64,000 nt of DNA, from the NCBI GenBank assembly GCA_002101205.1, contig LWTM01000068.1, positions 1 through 64,000 on the forward strand, given 5' to 3'. This document shows, piece after piece, positions 45,959 through 54,416 of the stretch. Source of the DNA: Cycloclasticus sp. symbiont of Poecilosclerida sp. N (GTDB lineage: Bacteria; Pseudomonadota; Gammaproteobacteria; Methylococcales; Cycloclasticaceae). The stretch's first letter is position 1. Each line of letters opens with the position of its first letter. Below the pieces are notes generated by a model. That model saw only the letters and a program-made list of their open reading frames with translations. It was not told the DNA's origin and did no database searches. A program made the position numbers and the translations under genes.

Positions 45959-47290
45959 ATGAATATTCAAAAAACAAAATTAGCCATTGGCGTAGCAGCA
46001 GGTTTAGGCCTTCTCGTTGCATCAACAGGCGCAATGGCGATCAATACGGGTACTGATCTTAACCTAACCGCAAAAGCACGTGCCGGCGGCATGGCTGGCG
46101 CAGCATACACAATGCCACAAGAAGCATCAGCGGCTGTATTTGGTAACCCAGCAACATTAACGCAGTTCAAAGGTATTAATATGAACTTTGGCGCTTCGTT
46201 GCTTTCATTGCAAGCAGTGGAGGCAAAAACCTCTACAGTAAGCACAGGCGACGTTAGATGGTCAAATACCGCTCATAGCGATGCCGACAACTATATTGTC
46301 CCTGACTTCGGCTTCACATATGAAGTTACTCCCAATTTAGTACTAGGAACAGGTCTTGAGGTTGACGCTTTACAAGGCGTCGATTACCGCGATGACCTTG
46401 TTAGTTTTACATCGAGCGGAGTATTCGACGTTGATTTCGTCATTGAATTGATTTCGCTTAATACCAATTTAGCTGCTGCATACCAAGCATCTGAAAAACT
46501 ATCTATTGGCGCCTCCGTTACTGTTGGCTTTGGCTTAGCTCAATTAGGAACAGCAAGTACAACATCTTCTGTACATGATATTGGGTTTGGCGGAAGCATT
46601 GGCGCGACATACGCAATTGATAACGGAATAATGTCAAGCTTAACTGTTAAAAGCCCTGTGAGATATAACTTTAAAAATATATTACATAATGACGGAGACA
46701 GTAGTGTGCATCAAGATTTAACTTTAGAACAACCTCTGGAAATAATTGCTGGTATAGCACTTGATGATGTTTTAGCCGATGGCTTATTAGTTGAAGCCGA
46801 TGTGATTTGGAAAAATTGGGCTAACGCAGAAGCATATCAGGACGTGCATGACGATCAATTCCTTATTGCATTAGGCGCACAATACAAGTCTGGTAAATGG
46901 GCTTACAGAGCTGGTTATAGCTTTGCAGAAAACATGCTGCTGAATGAAACTAACGACACTATAGGCAGTTTTGCTACAATCGGCTCAGTTCCTTTCACTG
47001 CTGAAGTTGTTAAAACACTACAAGTTTCATTACTACCTGTTATTTGGCAGCACACGATCACTGTTGGTGTTGGTTATAATATAACAGAAACAATAAGCAT
47101 GGATGCCTATGCAGCATATGCCTTTGGCGAAGAGTACAGTACTGGTAGTCGCCCTGCGACTGTAGCATTCTACAAAGCCCTTAATGGTGGTACTGAGCCT
47201 GGTGGCGACGGCAATTTGGAATCTTTGGAGCTTGAAGCACAAGTAGATTATGAGCTAATGGTTGGCGTTGGTATCAACTTGAGCTTCTAA
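45959..47290 (+). CDS. FadL/OmpP1/TodX-family outer-membrane transporter
   Basis: The 443-residue product starts at MNIQKTKLAIG (with AAAGGGG upstream). The signal peptide runs to AMA at about residue 23. The mature N-terminus with ARAGGMAGAAYTMPQEASAA, then V-F-G-N-P-A-T-L, is the FadL hatch region (G-x-G-x-A, N-P-A). The rest alternates as a 14-strand barrel and ends in NLSF, an outer-membrane C-terminal signature with Phe last. Relatives import fatty acids or aromatic hydrocarbons (FadL, TodX, TbuX). The gene lies between two copies of the tRNA-Leu 3' end, so it may have arrived by integration. Confidence 0.85.
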   Translation: MNIQKTKLAIGVAAGLGLLVASTGAMAINTGTDLNLTAKARAGGMAGAAYTMPQEASAAVFGNPATLTQFKGINMNFGASLLSLQAVEAKTSTVSTGDVRWSNTAHSDADNYIVPDFGFTYEVTPNLVLGTGLEVDALQGVDYRDDLVSFTSSGVFDVDFVIELISLNTNLAAAYQASEKLSIGASVTVGFGLAQLGTASTTSSVHDIGFGGSIGATYAIDNGIMSSLTVKSPVRYNFKNILHNDGDSSVHQDLTLEQPLEIIAGIALDDVLADGLLVEADVIWKNWANAEAYQDVHDDQFLIALGAQYKSGKWAYRAGYSFAENMLLNETNDTIGSFATIGSVPFTAEVVKTLQVSLLPVIWQHTITVGVGYNITETISMDAYAAYAFGEEYSTGSRPATVAFYKALNGGTEPGGDGNLESLELEAQVDYELMVGVGINLSF

Positions 47291-47328
47291 GTTAAAACTC
47301 GTAGAAACAGAAGATTAGCTTAGGGCAA

Positions 47329-47385
47329 GACTTAAAATCCCGCGACTTTAACGGTCGTGCCGGTTCGATTCCGGCTCTAGGCACC
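47329..47385 (+). repeat. Partial copy of tRNA-Leu 3' half (att-like)
   Basis: GACTTAAAATCCCGCGACTT through CTAGGCACC repeats tRNA-Leu from the anticodon loop to the 3' end, with one difference (GGCTCTAGG for GGCCCTAGG). It lacks the D arm and 5' acceptor strand, so it is not a tRNA gene. It is followed by its own terminator. Copies like this mark integration into a tRNA gene. Confidence 0.88.
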
Positions 47386-47394
47386 GTTTATATC

Positions 47395-47428
47395 AAAGAC
47401 TTAGTTCATTTTGGACTAGGTCTTTTTT
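47395..47428 (+). terminator. Intrinsic terminator behind the tRNA-Leu fragment
   Basis: AAAGACTTAGTTC pairs with GGACTAGGTCTTT (two G-U pairs) around a 5-base loop, then a T run. This was probably the original terminator of tRNA-Leu. A diverged copy is at 48644-48675. Confidence 0.8.
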
Positions 47429-47532
47429 ATTGCATCATATTTCAGGTGTAACTTCTAAATTCAGTTTGGGCGCCTTATCGCTGTTAATCATTGAATCATT
47501 GGTTCGGTCCCGTCGGGGAGCACATATTTATA

Positions 47533-47703
47533 TCAAAGCCTTACTAACAGACTAACCCTTTCAAAAAAGTCCCCTACCGTCAACTTAGGACGTCGTTCAT
47601 CGCAATAGCTAACACTAAGCTGGCCATCTGAAACAAAATAGATAGCACCCGACTTAAGCTCAACCCCGATATCACAACCATCCTCCCAATTACAACTTAC
47701 CAT
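47533..47703 (-). CDS. Small protein of unknown function (56 residues)
   Basis: ATG at 47703 directly follows the TAG of the upstream gene (TAGATG). The frame reads MVSCNWEDGCDIGVELKSGA, I-Y-F-V-S-D-G-Q-L and ends at 47533. Codon and residue composition looks genuine (a beta-rich, acidic small domain). No family is recognised. It is probably cotranslated with the 117-residue gene. Confidence 0.45.
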   Translation of the reverse strand: MVSCNWEDGCDIGVELKSGAIYFVSDGQLSVSYCDERRPKLTVGDFFERVSLLVRL

Positions 47704-48057
47704 CTAACCGGGCTTTGAGTGCCCAGAATCTGGCGCATACTCTTTTTCACCTTCAAAGACAAAGGTGGCTTTATTACTATCGCCCCAATGCCCAGCATCC
47801 TTTTGCAGTTCCCAACCATATGAAGCAAACATCTTGATAATACCGTGCAGAAACAAGCAAGCACGATTGAACGTTCCGGGCGTCACTTTTATAGCTAGAC
47901 CAATAGAAGGGTTTCTAAAGATTAAGCGTCCATACATGTCCAGATTTTTGCTGTCCTTAAGCTCTCTATACTCACTTATTAATGGGTGATAACTTTGCAC
48001 GCGCTTTGGGATTTTAAATGCGCTGCTTTTACTCAATGGACCCTCTTTAATATTCAA
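47704..48057 (-). CDS. Uncharacterised protein (117 residues)
   Basis: A stretch PSIGLAIKVTPGTFNRACLF-L-H-G-I-I-K-M-F-A-S-Y-G-W-E-L is followed by KATFVFEGEKEYAP. It resembles the C-terminal part of a conserved hypothetical family seen in genomic islands, in which a helix with A-L-x-I-x-x-A-L-I-K-A-L-E-x-x-G is followed by a small beta domain. That link is from memory and weak. It sits in the second tRNA-Leu-bracketed patch with the 56-residue gene. Confidence 0.5.
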   Translation of the reverse strand: MNIKEGPLSKSSAFKIPKRVQSYHPLISEYRELKDSKNLDMYGRLIFRNPSIGLAIKVTPGTFNRACLFLHGIIKMFASYGWELQKDAGHWGDSNKATFVFEGEKEYAPDSGHSKPG

Positions 48058-48245
48058 TACAGAATCAGCAACCGAACTTTTAAACCTGAGTTTTAACTAA
48101 ATAAAATCTAATCTTTGACCTGTGTCATCTGGAAGTGGCAATTTCGCAACCGCTTTACCATGCTCCAGTTTGCCCAGTAACCCATAGGAGGTCGTGGAAT
48201 ATTGTGTTTCTTACATTTCTTCGCTAGGCCTTGATCGCTTAGGCT
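48058..48245. other. Eroded stretch without a gene
   Basis: A minus-strand piece reading KLEHGKAVAKLPLPDDTG looks coding, but it is short and I cannot place it. Nothing else is supported. Confidence 0.3.
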
Positions 48246-48493
48246 AAAGACGGCTTAGACAGCGCTTTACTGAATGAGTTAGAAGCTGCTCTAGACTGGC
48301 AAGCGATGGTCAACAAGCGCGCACAACATGGCGCAAGTTACCTGACTATGTAAAAGACAACGTCGACAAAGCCGGCGCACTAAGCATCACGCTAGAAAAC
48401 CCCGCTATTATTAAGCGCCCTATTCTTCGTACCAACAAAGGCTTAGAACTTGGCTTTGAAATTGACCATTACCAAGAGCTATTTTCAGCATGA
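48246..48493 (+). pseudogene. yffB (ArsC/Spx-like) gene relic
   Basis: KDGLDSALLNELEAALDWQA, M-V-N-K-R reads in one frame. After a one-base loss at CGCGCACAACATGG, it continues as TTWRKLPDYVKDNVDKAGAL and then IIKRPILRTNKGLELGFEID-H-Y-Q-E-L-F-S-A with TGA at 48491. This is the C-terminal two thirds of a YffB-type arsenate-reductase-like protein. The 5' part is gone. Its stop overlaps the start of a dapE fragment (ATGA), which is the normal yffB-dapE arrangement. Confidence 0.75.
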
Positions 48494-48570
48494 GCAATAC
48501 TTTAGATTTAGCCATAGCGCTACTTAAAAAACAGTCCCTAACGCTGCAAGATGCTGGCTGCTATCAAACG
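48490..48570 (+). pseudogene. dapE N-terminal fragment
   Basis: MSNTLDLAIALLKKQSLTLQ, D-A-G-C-Y-Q matches the start of DapE succinyl-diaminopimelate desuccinylases (L-D-L-A-x-x-L-I-x-x-x-S-x-T-P-x-D-A-G-C-Q). Sequence identity ends after about 27 codons, where a tRNA-Leu fragment begins. A working copy is expected elsewhere in the genome. Confidence 0.65.
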
Positions 48571-48606
48571 TCAATTAGCTTGACCGGTTCGCGACAACTA
48601 GCATGG

Positions 48607-48635
48607 CCGGTTCGATTCCGCCCCTAGGCACCATC
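48607..48635 (+). repeat. Second partial copy of the tRNA-Leu 3' end
   Basis: GCCGGTTCGATTCCGCCCCT, then AGGCACCATC repeats the T arm and 3' acceptor strand of tRNA-Leu at 45465-45495 with one change, including the CATC after the CCA. Together with the fragment at 47329 it divides 45494-48635 into two bracketed segments. Confidence 0.8.
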
Positions 48636-48643
48636 GAATAACA

Positions 48644-48676
48644 AGGACTTAGTTCGTTTCTGACCAGGTCTTTTTC
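48644..48676 (+). terminator. Diverged copy of the tRNA-Leu terminator
   Basis: AAGGACTTAGTTCGTTTCTG, then ACCAGGTCTTTTT matches the hairpin at 47395-47428 with several changes that weaken the stem (GAC/GTC and some inner pairs remain). The T run is kept. Confidence 0.55.
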
Positions 48677-48680
48677 TTGT

Positions 48681-49268
48681 CTATAGTTCTGATTCAATTA
48701 AGTTCTTTAAATCGATGGCTATGTCTTCCGATAAACTTCCTTGCGTAACGAGTAGCCTGGCTTTTCCTTGTGTATCGAAAATGAACATCGCGCCGCTGTG
48801 TGATACATCGTAATGGCCTTGCGCATCTTCATCGCCATAACCAAATGTTACACGGTAACGCTTTGTCATCTCTTTAATCAGGCTATCGTCGCCACGTAAA
48901 CCAATAAAAGCTGCGCCCAATGTATCGGTGTATTTCTTTAATTTTTCCGCCGTATCTCTCTTTGGATCAACGGAGATAAATAAGACTTTAATCGCTTTTT
49001 CTGCACCTTCAATTTTTTTAATAATGCTGGCGAATTGATGCATTGTTGTTGGACAGACATCTGGACATGAGGTGAAACCAAAGAAAATTGCAACGGTTGA
49101 ACCTAAATAATCCTTCGCTGTTACGGCTTGGTTATTTTCGTCGGTTAGTTCAAATTCTAAATCGGGTATTAAGCCTGAGATATTGGTTAGCCGTGTGGGT
49201 TCGTTTTTGGTGCAAGCTAATAAGAACGATATAATGAGTACGGCGCTCAGCGCTTTAAATAGTTTCAT
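48681..49268 (-). CDS. SCO1/SenC copper chaperone for cytochrome oxidase
   Basis: The 195-residue lipoprotein has a signal peptide ending LLAC (lipobox, Cys about residue 19). A thioredoxin-like fold carries the copper-binding pair in CPDVCPTTMHQF near residue 73-77 and the third ligand His in HYDVSHSGAMFIFD near 160. SCO proteins load CuA of cytochrome c oxidase subunit II. It is cotranslated with the CtaG-like gene (14-base overlap). Confidence 0.93.
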   Translation of the reverse strand: MKLFKALSAVLIISFLLACTKNEPTRLTNISGLIPDLEFELTDENNQAVTAKDYLGSTVAIFFGFTSCPDVCPTTMHQFASIIKKIEGAEKAIKVLFISVDPKRDTAEKLKKYTDTLGAAFIGLRGDDSLIKEMTKRYRVTFGYGDEDAQGHYDVSHSGAMFIFDTQGKARLLVTQGSLSEDIAIDLKNLIESEL

Positions 49269-50085
49269 TGTCTTTTCTCTTTTGATAAATTAAACGGCGG
49301 CGGAGCACCAAAACAAGACCTAAGACACTCATCATACTAGCGGGTATCCATGTAATGACACCGCCGTATATTTGATCCACCATTGGACTGATTGGCCACG
49401 CCCTACCGCAAACCTCATACACATCGTAAATGACTTCGCCGCTAAGGGTTAAGTACGCGCCTAAAAGCTGCTGAGGGACGACAACAACTATAAGCATAAT
49501 AAGGCGTACGGCAAAGCCTTTCGGCTCGCCTTGCCAGTGTGTTCCTAAAATTAGCCACCAAAACAATAAACCATCTATCAGCATCGACCAATTCATCAGG
49601 TAGTACAAGGATTCACTGAGCATTGCTGCAAAGTGAATACTGGGTATCAACCACAGGTAAATTAAGCCGACAAAGACTAACGGCGCTATTACTGGGTGTT
49701 GGATGAACTGATAGCTACATTCAAATGGACCGCGTATGGCAACGGGTAGTTTGCGCCAATCTTTAAGCCATTGCGGCAAGCTTTTTCGAATAATACCTAC
49801 GCCACCAAGCACTATCAACAAAGGCGCTAAATGATGCAACACTAAGTGCTGAAAGCGATGTACCCAGAACATGTATTGCGATAAATAGTCTAAATACGTG
49901 TGCGAGACGATGTAGATAGACAATACGCCGGTATAAAAGCTGAATACTTGCCAATAATACTTAGCGCCCTTTTGCTCTTCTAGCGTTTTACACATAGCTA
50001 ACCAATAGTAAGCCGCTAGGCTTAATAGAAAGATCACCAAGACAGGCGATAGCTCCCAGGGCGCAAAAAACTCTAATACCGACAT
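49255..50085 (-). CDS. CtaG-type cytochrome c oxidase assembly protein
   Basis: The 276-residue protein has about seven membrane helices (for example LVIFLLSLAAYYWLAM, VFSFYTGVLSIYIVS). Conserved His residues at HRFQHLVLHHLAPLLIVLGG near residue 78, plus HWQGEPKGFAVRLIML near 182, are typical of the caa3_CtaG family (Pfam), which helps insert copper into oxidases. The pairing with SCO1 supports this. It is unrelated to the Cox11 type also called CtaG. lysS lies 21 bp upstream. Confidence 0.88.
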   Translation of the reverse strand: MSVLEFFAPWELSPVLVIFLLSLAAYYWLAMCKTLEEQKGAKYYWQVFSFYTGVLSIYIVSHTYLDYLSQYMFWVHRFQHLVLHHLAPLLIVLGGVGIIRKSLPQWLKDWRKLPVAIRGPFECSYQFIQHPVIAPLVFVGLIYLWLIPSIHFAAMLSESLYYLMNWSMLIDGLLFWWLILGTHWQGEPKGFAVRLIMLIVVVVPQQLLGAYLTLSGEVIYDVYEVCGRAWPISPMVDQIYGGVITWIPASMMSVLGLVLVLRRRLIYQKRKDNETI

Positions 50086-50106
50086 ACCTTAAGGCTTATT
50101 CAATAA

Positions 50107-51609
50107 CTATGCCTCTGGGCGCATATGTGGAAATAAAATCACATCGCGAATAGAGGCTGAATCGGTTAAAAACATCACTAAACGATCAATGCCAATGCCC
50201 TCACCTGCTGTGGGTGGCAAACCAATTTCTAATGCGCGTATATAGTCAGCGTCATAATGCATGGCCTCTTCATCACCTGCGTCCTTATCTTCTACTTGTC
50301 GCTTAAAGCGCTCTGCTTGATCTTCTGAGTCATTAAGCTCAGAAAAACCATTAGCCACTTCACGCCCGCCTACAAAAAACTCGAAGCGGTCGGTAACAGA
50401 TGGGTCGTTATCGCTTCGACGTGCCAATGGTGATACTTCGGTTGGGTATTCAGTAATAAACGTGGGTTCGTGCAGTTTTTCTTCAACGGTTTTTTCAAAT
50501 ATTTCTATTTGAATTTTACCTAGGCCATAACTGTCTTCGACAGGTATTTTTAAACGCTCCGTAATTTTAAGCGCTGCTTCTTTTGTTGCTAAGTCTTCTG
50601 GCGTTATATCGCTGTTGTAATGCAAAATAGACTCAATAACAGACATGCGTCTGAACGGTTGCTGCAAGCTGTAATCTTCACCTTGGTAATGCACAACCAT
50701 TGAACCAAGAACCGATTTCGTCAATGTACGCAACATATCTTCGGTTAAGTCCATTAGATCTTTATAGTCGGCATAGGCTTGATAAAACTCAAGCATCGTG
50801 AACTCTGGGTTGTGTCGCGTTGATAAACCTTCATTTCTAAAGCTACGGTTAATTTCAAACACACGTTCAAAGCCACCAACCACAAGACGCTTTAAGTAAA
50901 GCTCAGGCGCTACCCGTAAAGACAGCTCCATATCTAAAGCATTATGGTGCGTTTCAAAAGGCTTCGCTGTTGCACCACCAGGGATAACATGCATCATCGG
51001 TGTTTCAACCTCCATAAAGTTCTTACTTGATAAGTAATTGCGAATAAAACCTACAACTTTACTGCGTATTTTAAATACATTACGGGACTGTTCGTTCATG
51101 ATCAGGTCTACATAGCGCTGACGGTAACGCTGCTCTTGATCGGTTAACCCATGAAACTTTTCAGGCAATGGTTGCAGTGATTTGGTAAGCAAACGAATCG
51201 CTGAAACACGCACAGATAACTCATCTGTTTTGGTTTTAAACAGCACACCTTCAACGGCAATAATATCGCCAATATCCCAACCCTTGAAGGTTTGGTAGTG
51301 GCCCTCTGGTAGGCTATCGCGCTGAACGAACAACTGCATACGCCCTGTCATATCTTGCACGTGTACAAAACTTGCTTTACCCATCACGCGTTTCGCCATT
51401 AAGCGACCCGCTAAAGAAACGCTAATCGCTTTTCCTTCTAAGGTTTCTTTGTCAAACCCGGCGTATTGCCGGTGCAACGGCTCAGCATAATGCTCGCGTC
51501 TAAAATCATTTGGGTAAGCGTTGCCTTGTTCCTTGATTTTAGCCAGTTTTTCACGCCGTACAGCAATTAATTTGTTTTCATTTTGTGCGGGTTTGTTCTG
51601 TTCGCTCAT
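50107..51609 (-). CDS. lysS: Lysyl-tRNA synthetase, class II
   Basis: The 500-residue product has an N-terminal OB-fold anticodon-binding domain (about residues 55-165) and a class II catalytic core: motif 1 in [16 protein letters not shown] near 200, motif 2 [20 protein letters not shown] near 257, and motif 3 [15 protein letters not shown] near 471. It charges tRNA-Lys. prfB is 3 bp upstream, a conserved pair. Confidence 0.97.
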   Translation of the reverse strand: MSEQNKPAQNENKLIAVRREKLAKIKEQGNAYPNDFRREHYAEPLHRQYAGFDKETLEGKAISVSLAGRLMAKRVMGKASFVHVQDMTGRMQLFVQRDSLPEGHYQTFKGWDIGDIIAVEGVLFKTKTDELSVRVSAIRLLTKSLQPLPEKFHGLTDQEQRYRQRYVDLIMNEQSRNVFKIRSKVVGFIRNYLSSKNFMEVETPMMHVIPGGATAKPFETHHNALDMELSLRVAPELYLKRLVVGGFERVFEINRSFRNEGLSTRHNPEFTMLEFYQAYADYKDLMDLTEDMLRTLTKSVLGSMVVHYQGEDYSLQQPFRRMSVIESILHYNSDITPEDLATKEAALKITERLKIPVEDSYGLGKIQIEIFEKTVEEKLHEPTFITEYPTEVSPLARRSDNDPSVTDRFEFFVGGREVANGFSELNDSEDQAERFKRQVEDKDAGDEEAMHYDADYIRALEIGLPPTAGEGIGIDRLVMFLTDSASIRDVILFPHMRPEA

Positions 51610-51612
51610 AGC

Positions 51613-52711
51613 TTATATTCCACTTTTTAGGCTCGCTTCTATAAATTGATCTAATGCTCCGTCGAGCACTGCTTGGGTGTTGCCAGTTTCAACGCCTGTG
51701 CGCAAATCTTTAACTCTTGATTGGTCTAATACATAAGAGCGAATTTGACTGCTCCAGCCAATGTCCGATTTATTGTCTTCTTGCTCTTTGCGATCTGCCA
51801 TTTTCTTTTGCATTTCAAGCTCGTACAACCTAGATTTTAACTGCTTCATAGCGGTGGCTTTATTCTTATGTTGTGAGCGGTCGTTTTGGCACTGTACAAC
51901 CGCATTCGTTGGAACGTGAGTGATGCGCACCGCTGATTCGGTCTTATTCACGTGCTGACCACCTGCGCCACTGGCACGATACACATCAATGCGTAAGTCA
52001 GCTGGGTTAATATCTATTTCAATATCATCATCAATTTCTGGCGATACAAATACAGCAGCAAATGATGTATGACGGCGATTACCTGAATCAAACGGTGATT
52101 TACGCACTAAGCGGTGTACACCAATTTCTGTTCTTAACCAGCCATAAACATAATCACCTTGCATTGATATGGTCGCGCTTTTAATACCCGCCACATCACC
52201 TGCAGATACTTCTATTAACTCTGTTTTAAAACCATGTTGCTCGCCCCAACGAAGATACATACGCAGAATCATTTCAGCCCAATCTTGAGCCTCTGTTCCA
52301 CCTGAGCCAGATTGAATTTCCAGGAAGGCGCTATTAGCATCCATTTCGCCACTGAACATACGCTGAAACTCAAGCTTAGCAACATTGCTTTCAAACTGAA
52401 TAAGCTCTTCTTCAATCGTTCCAACGGTATCGTCATCGTCTTCTTCAATCGCCATGTCCAACAAATCCCCAGCATCAGTCAAGCTGGCCGTCAGTTCGGT
52501 GATGGTATGAACAACAAGTTCTAATTGCCCGCGTTCTTTGCCTAGAGCTTGCGCATTTGCTGGATTATTCCATGCTTGCGGGTCTTCAAGTTCTCTTAAA
52601 ACTTCAACTAAGCGCTCGTCCTTTGCCTCAAAGTCAAAGGTACCCCCTAAGCGATTTTGTACGCTCTTTAAGGTCGGCAATTTTTCTGTTTATTGGGTTC
52701 AGTTCGCGCAT
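51613..52711 (-). CDS. prfB: Peptide chain release factor 2 (programmed +1 frameshift)
   Basis: The complete product is 365 residues made from two frames. The first frame starts at ATG 52711 ([25 protein letters not shown]) and meets a TGA as codon 26. Ribosomes shift +1 at CTTTGAC and read D-F-E-A-K-D on to the stop at 51613. The GGQ catalytic motif is in [20 protein letters not shown] near residue 245. RF2 reads UGA and UAA, so the shift is a feedback loop. Without it only a start at 52680 in the second frame seems available, which is not the real one. Confidence 0.96.
52634..52648 (-). promoter_or_regulatory. prfB programmed frameshift site
   Basis: AGGGGGTACCTTTGAC contains the internal Shine-Dalgarno AGGGGG, the slippery CTT and the TGA stop (52636-52634). 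It has the same spacing as in E. coli prfB (AGG GGG TAT CTT TGA C). Confidence 0.95.
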
Positions 52712-52722
52712 GGCTAAAAGGC

Positions 52723-53169
52723 TTACTCTGTCGTAACAGGGTCTTTTGCGCCGTGTAGCAACGCATCTAGCGTATGCCAGGGTAAGGTGGCGCATTTTAC
52801 GCGTGCAGGGTACTCACACACACCAGCTAAAACAGCCAGCTTACCTAAGTCGTCCATTTTCACAGATTCGCCGGTTGCCATTTTATGGAACAAGCCGAAT
52901 AGCTTTTGCGCTTGTTCTTCCGTTTGGCCTTTCACAATATCTGTCATTAACGATGCTGAAGCCGTTGAAATAGCACAACCTTCGCCTTGAAAGCTGGCAT
53001 CTGCGATTTTGCCGCCAGCCAGTTTTATAAACAACGTTAAACGATCGCCGCATAAAGGGTTAAAACCATCTATTTGACGGTCCGCATCGTCCATTTTCCG
53101 AAAGTTTCTTGGGTTTCTATTGTGATCAAAAATAACTTCTTGATACAGGTCCCTTAAATCATCAAGCAT
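52723..53169 (-). CDS. sufU: SufU-type Fe-S scaffold/sulfur acceptor
   Basis: The 148-residue product starts at MLDDLRDLYQEVIFDHNRNP; the ATG overlaps the sufS stop (TAATG). It is IscU-like with three conserved Cys: NPLCGDRL near residue 40, GEGCAIS near 66 and VKCATLPW near 127. The insertion before the third Cys (GESVKMDDLGKLAVLAGVCE) is typical of SufU, where Zn-bound SufU takes sulfur from SufS. It ends the suf operon and lies 11 bp before prfB on the same strand. Confidence 0.93.
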   Translation of the reverse strand: MLDDLRDLYQEVIFDHNRNPRNFRKMDDADRQIDGFNPLCGDRLTLFIKLAGGKIADASFQGEGCAISTASASLMTDIVKGQTEEQAQKLFGLFHKMATGESVKMDDLGKLAVLAGVCEYPARVKCATLPWHTLDALLHGAKDPVTTE

Positions 53170-54416
53170 TAGCCGACCATCTCTATTAGGTTTTCTATTC
53201 CAGCCATTAAGGCGTCGACCTCTTCGTGCGTATTGTACATGGCAAATGACGCGCGGGCCGTAGCAGGTACACCAAAAAAGTCCATGACGGGCATAGCACA
53301 ATGGTGCCCTGCCCTTACTGCAATACCTTGGCGGTCCATCATCGTACCAACGTCGTGCGGGTGAATACCGTCTAAAACAAACGACATAATCGCACCTTTA
53401 TTATCGGCTGTACCAATAATGCGCAATTTCCCAATCCGTTTAGACTGCTCCACCGCATAATCAAGCAGGCTATTTTCATGCGCAGCAATGGCGTCAACAC
53501 CAATGCTACTCACATAATCAATCGCAGCGCCTAAGCCAATGGTGCCCGCAATATTCGGTGTCCCAGCTTCGAATTTATACGGTATTTTGTTGTAAACCGT
53601 TTTATCAAACGTCACAACGCTGATCATATCTCCACCGCCTTGGTATGGCGACGCCTGTTCGAGTCGCTCCATTTTGCCGTACAAAGCACCTATACCTGTT
53701 GGCGCATACAGTTTATGCCCAGAGAATACGTAAAAGTCGCAATCTAACGCCTGTACGTCCACGGCAATGTGCGGAATCGCTTGAGCTCCATCAACTAATA
53801 CAGGAATATCGTGCTGGTGCAGTAAGTCAATCATCTGCCTGATCGGGTTAATCGTCCCTAATGCATTCGACATGTGCGAAATAGCGCTAAACTTAGTGCT
53901 TCTGCTGATCAGAGCTTCAAATTCTTCTAGAATCAACTCGCCTTTATCGTTAATCGGTGCAACTTTTAAAGTCGCGCCTGTTTTTTCGCACAGCATTTGC
54001 CATGGAACGATATTAGAATGATGCTCCATCGCTGTAATAAGCACTTCATCACCGGCTGAAAGCTTTTCTAAAAACGCATGAGCAACAAGGTTAATCGCCT
54101 CTGTTGCACCACGCGTAAAGATAATCTCTTTCTCAGTTTGCGCATTCAAAAACTTTTGTACGGTTTTACGCGCATTTTCGTACGATAACGTCGCCCGTTC
54201 ACTCAGCGTATGCACACCACGGTGGATGTTCGCATTATCGTTTTCGTAATATTGCACAATACTGTCGATAACCGATTTCGGTTTTTGGCTGGTCGCAGCA
54301 TTATCTAAATAGACTAATTGCTCGCCATGTATTTGTTGATCAAGCGCAGGAAAGTCGCGGCGAATCGCCTCTACATCGTAGTCCTGTACTTTTTCTACTG
54401 ATGTATTTATAGCCAT
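53169..54416 (-). CDS. sufS: Cysteine desulfurase SufS
   Basis: The 415-residue PLP enzyme removes sulfur from L-cysteine. The PLP Lys lies in YVFSGHKLYAPTGIGALYG near residue 232, EHHSNIVPWQ near 128, and the persulfide Cys in VRAGHHCAMPVMDFFG near 370, as expected for group II desulfurases. It overlaps sufD by 10 bases at its start and sufU by one at its end. Confidence 0.96.
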   Translation of the reverse strand: MAINTSVEKVQDYDVEAIRRDFPALDQQIHGEQLVYLDNAATSQKPKSVIDSIVQYYENDNANIHRGVHTLSERATLSYENARKTVQKFLNAQTEKEIIFTRGATEAINLVAHAFLEKLSAGDEVLITAMEHHSNIVPWQMLCEKTGATLKVAPINDKGELILEEFEALISRSTKFSAISHMSNALGTINPIRQMIDLLHQHDIPVLVDGAQAIPHIAVDVQALDCDFYVFSGHKLYAPTGIGALYGKMERLEQASPYQGGGDMISVVTFDKTVYNKIPYKFEAGTPNIAGTIGLGAAIDYVSSIGVDAIAAHENSLLDYAVEQSKRIGKLRIIGTADNKGAIMSFVLDGIHPHDVGTMMDRQGIAVRAGHHCAMPVMDFFGVPATARASFAMYNTHEEVDALMAGIENLIEMVG

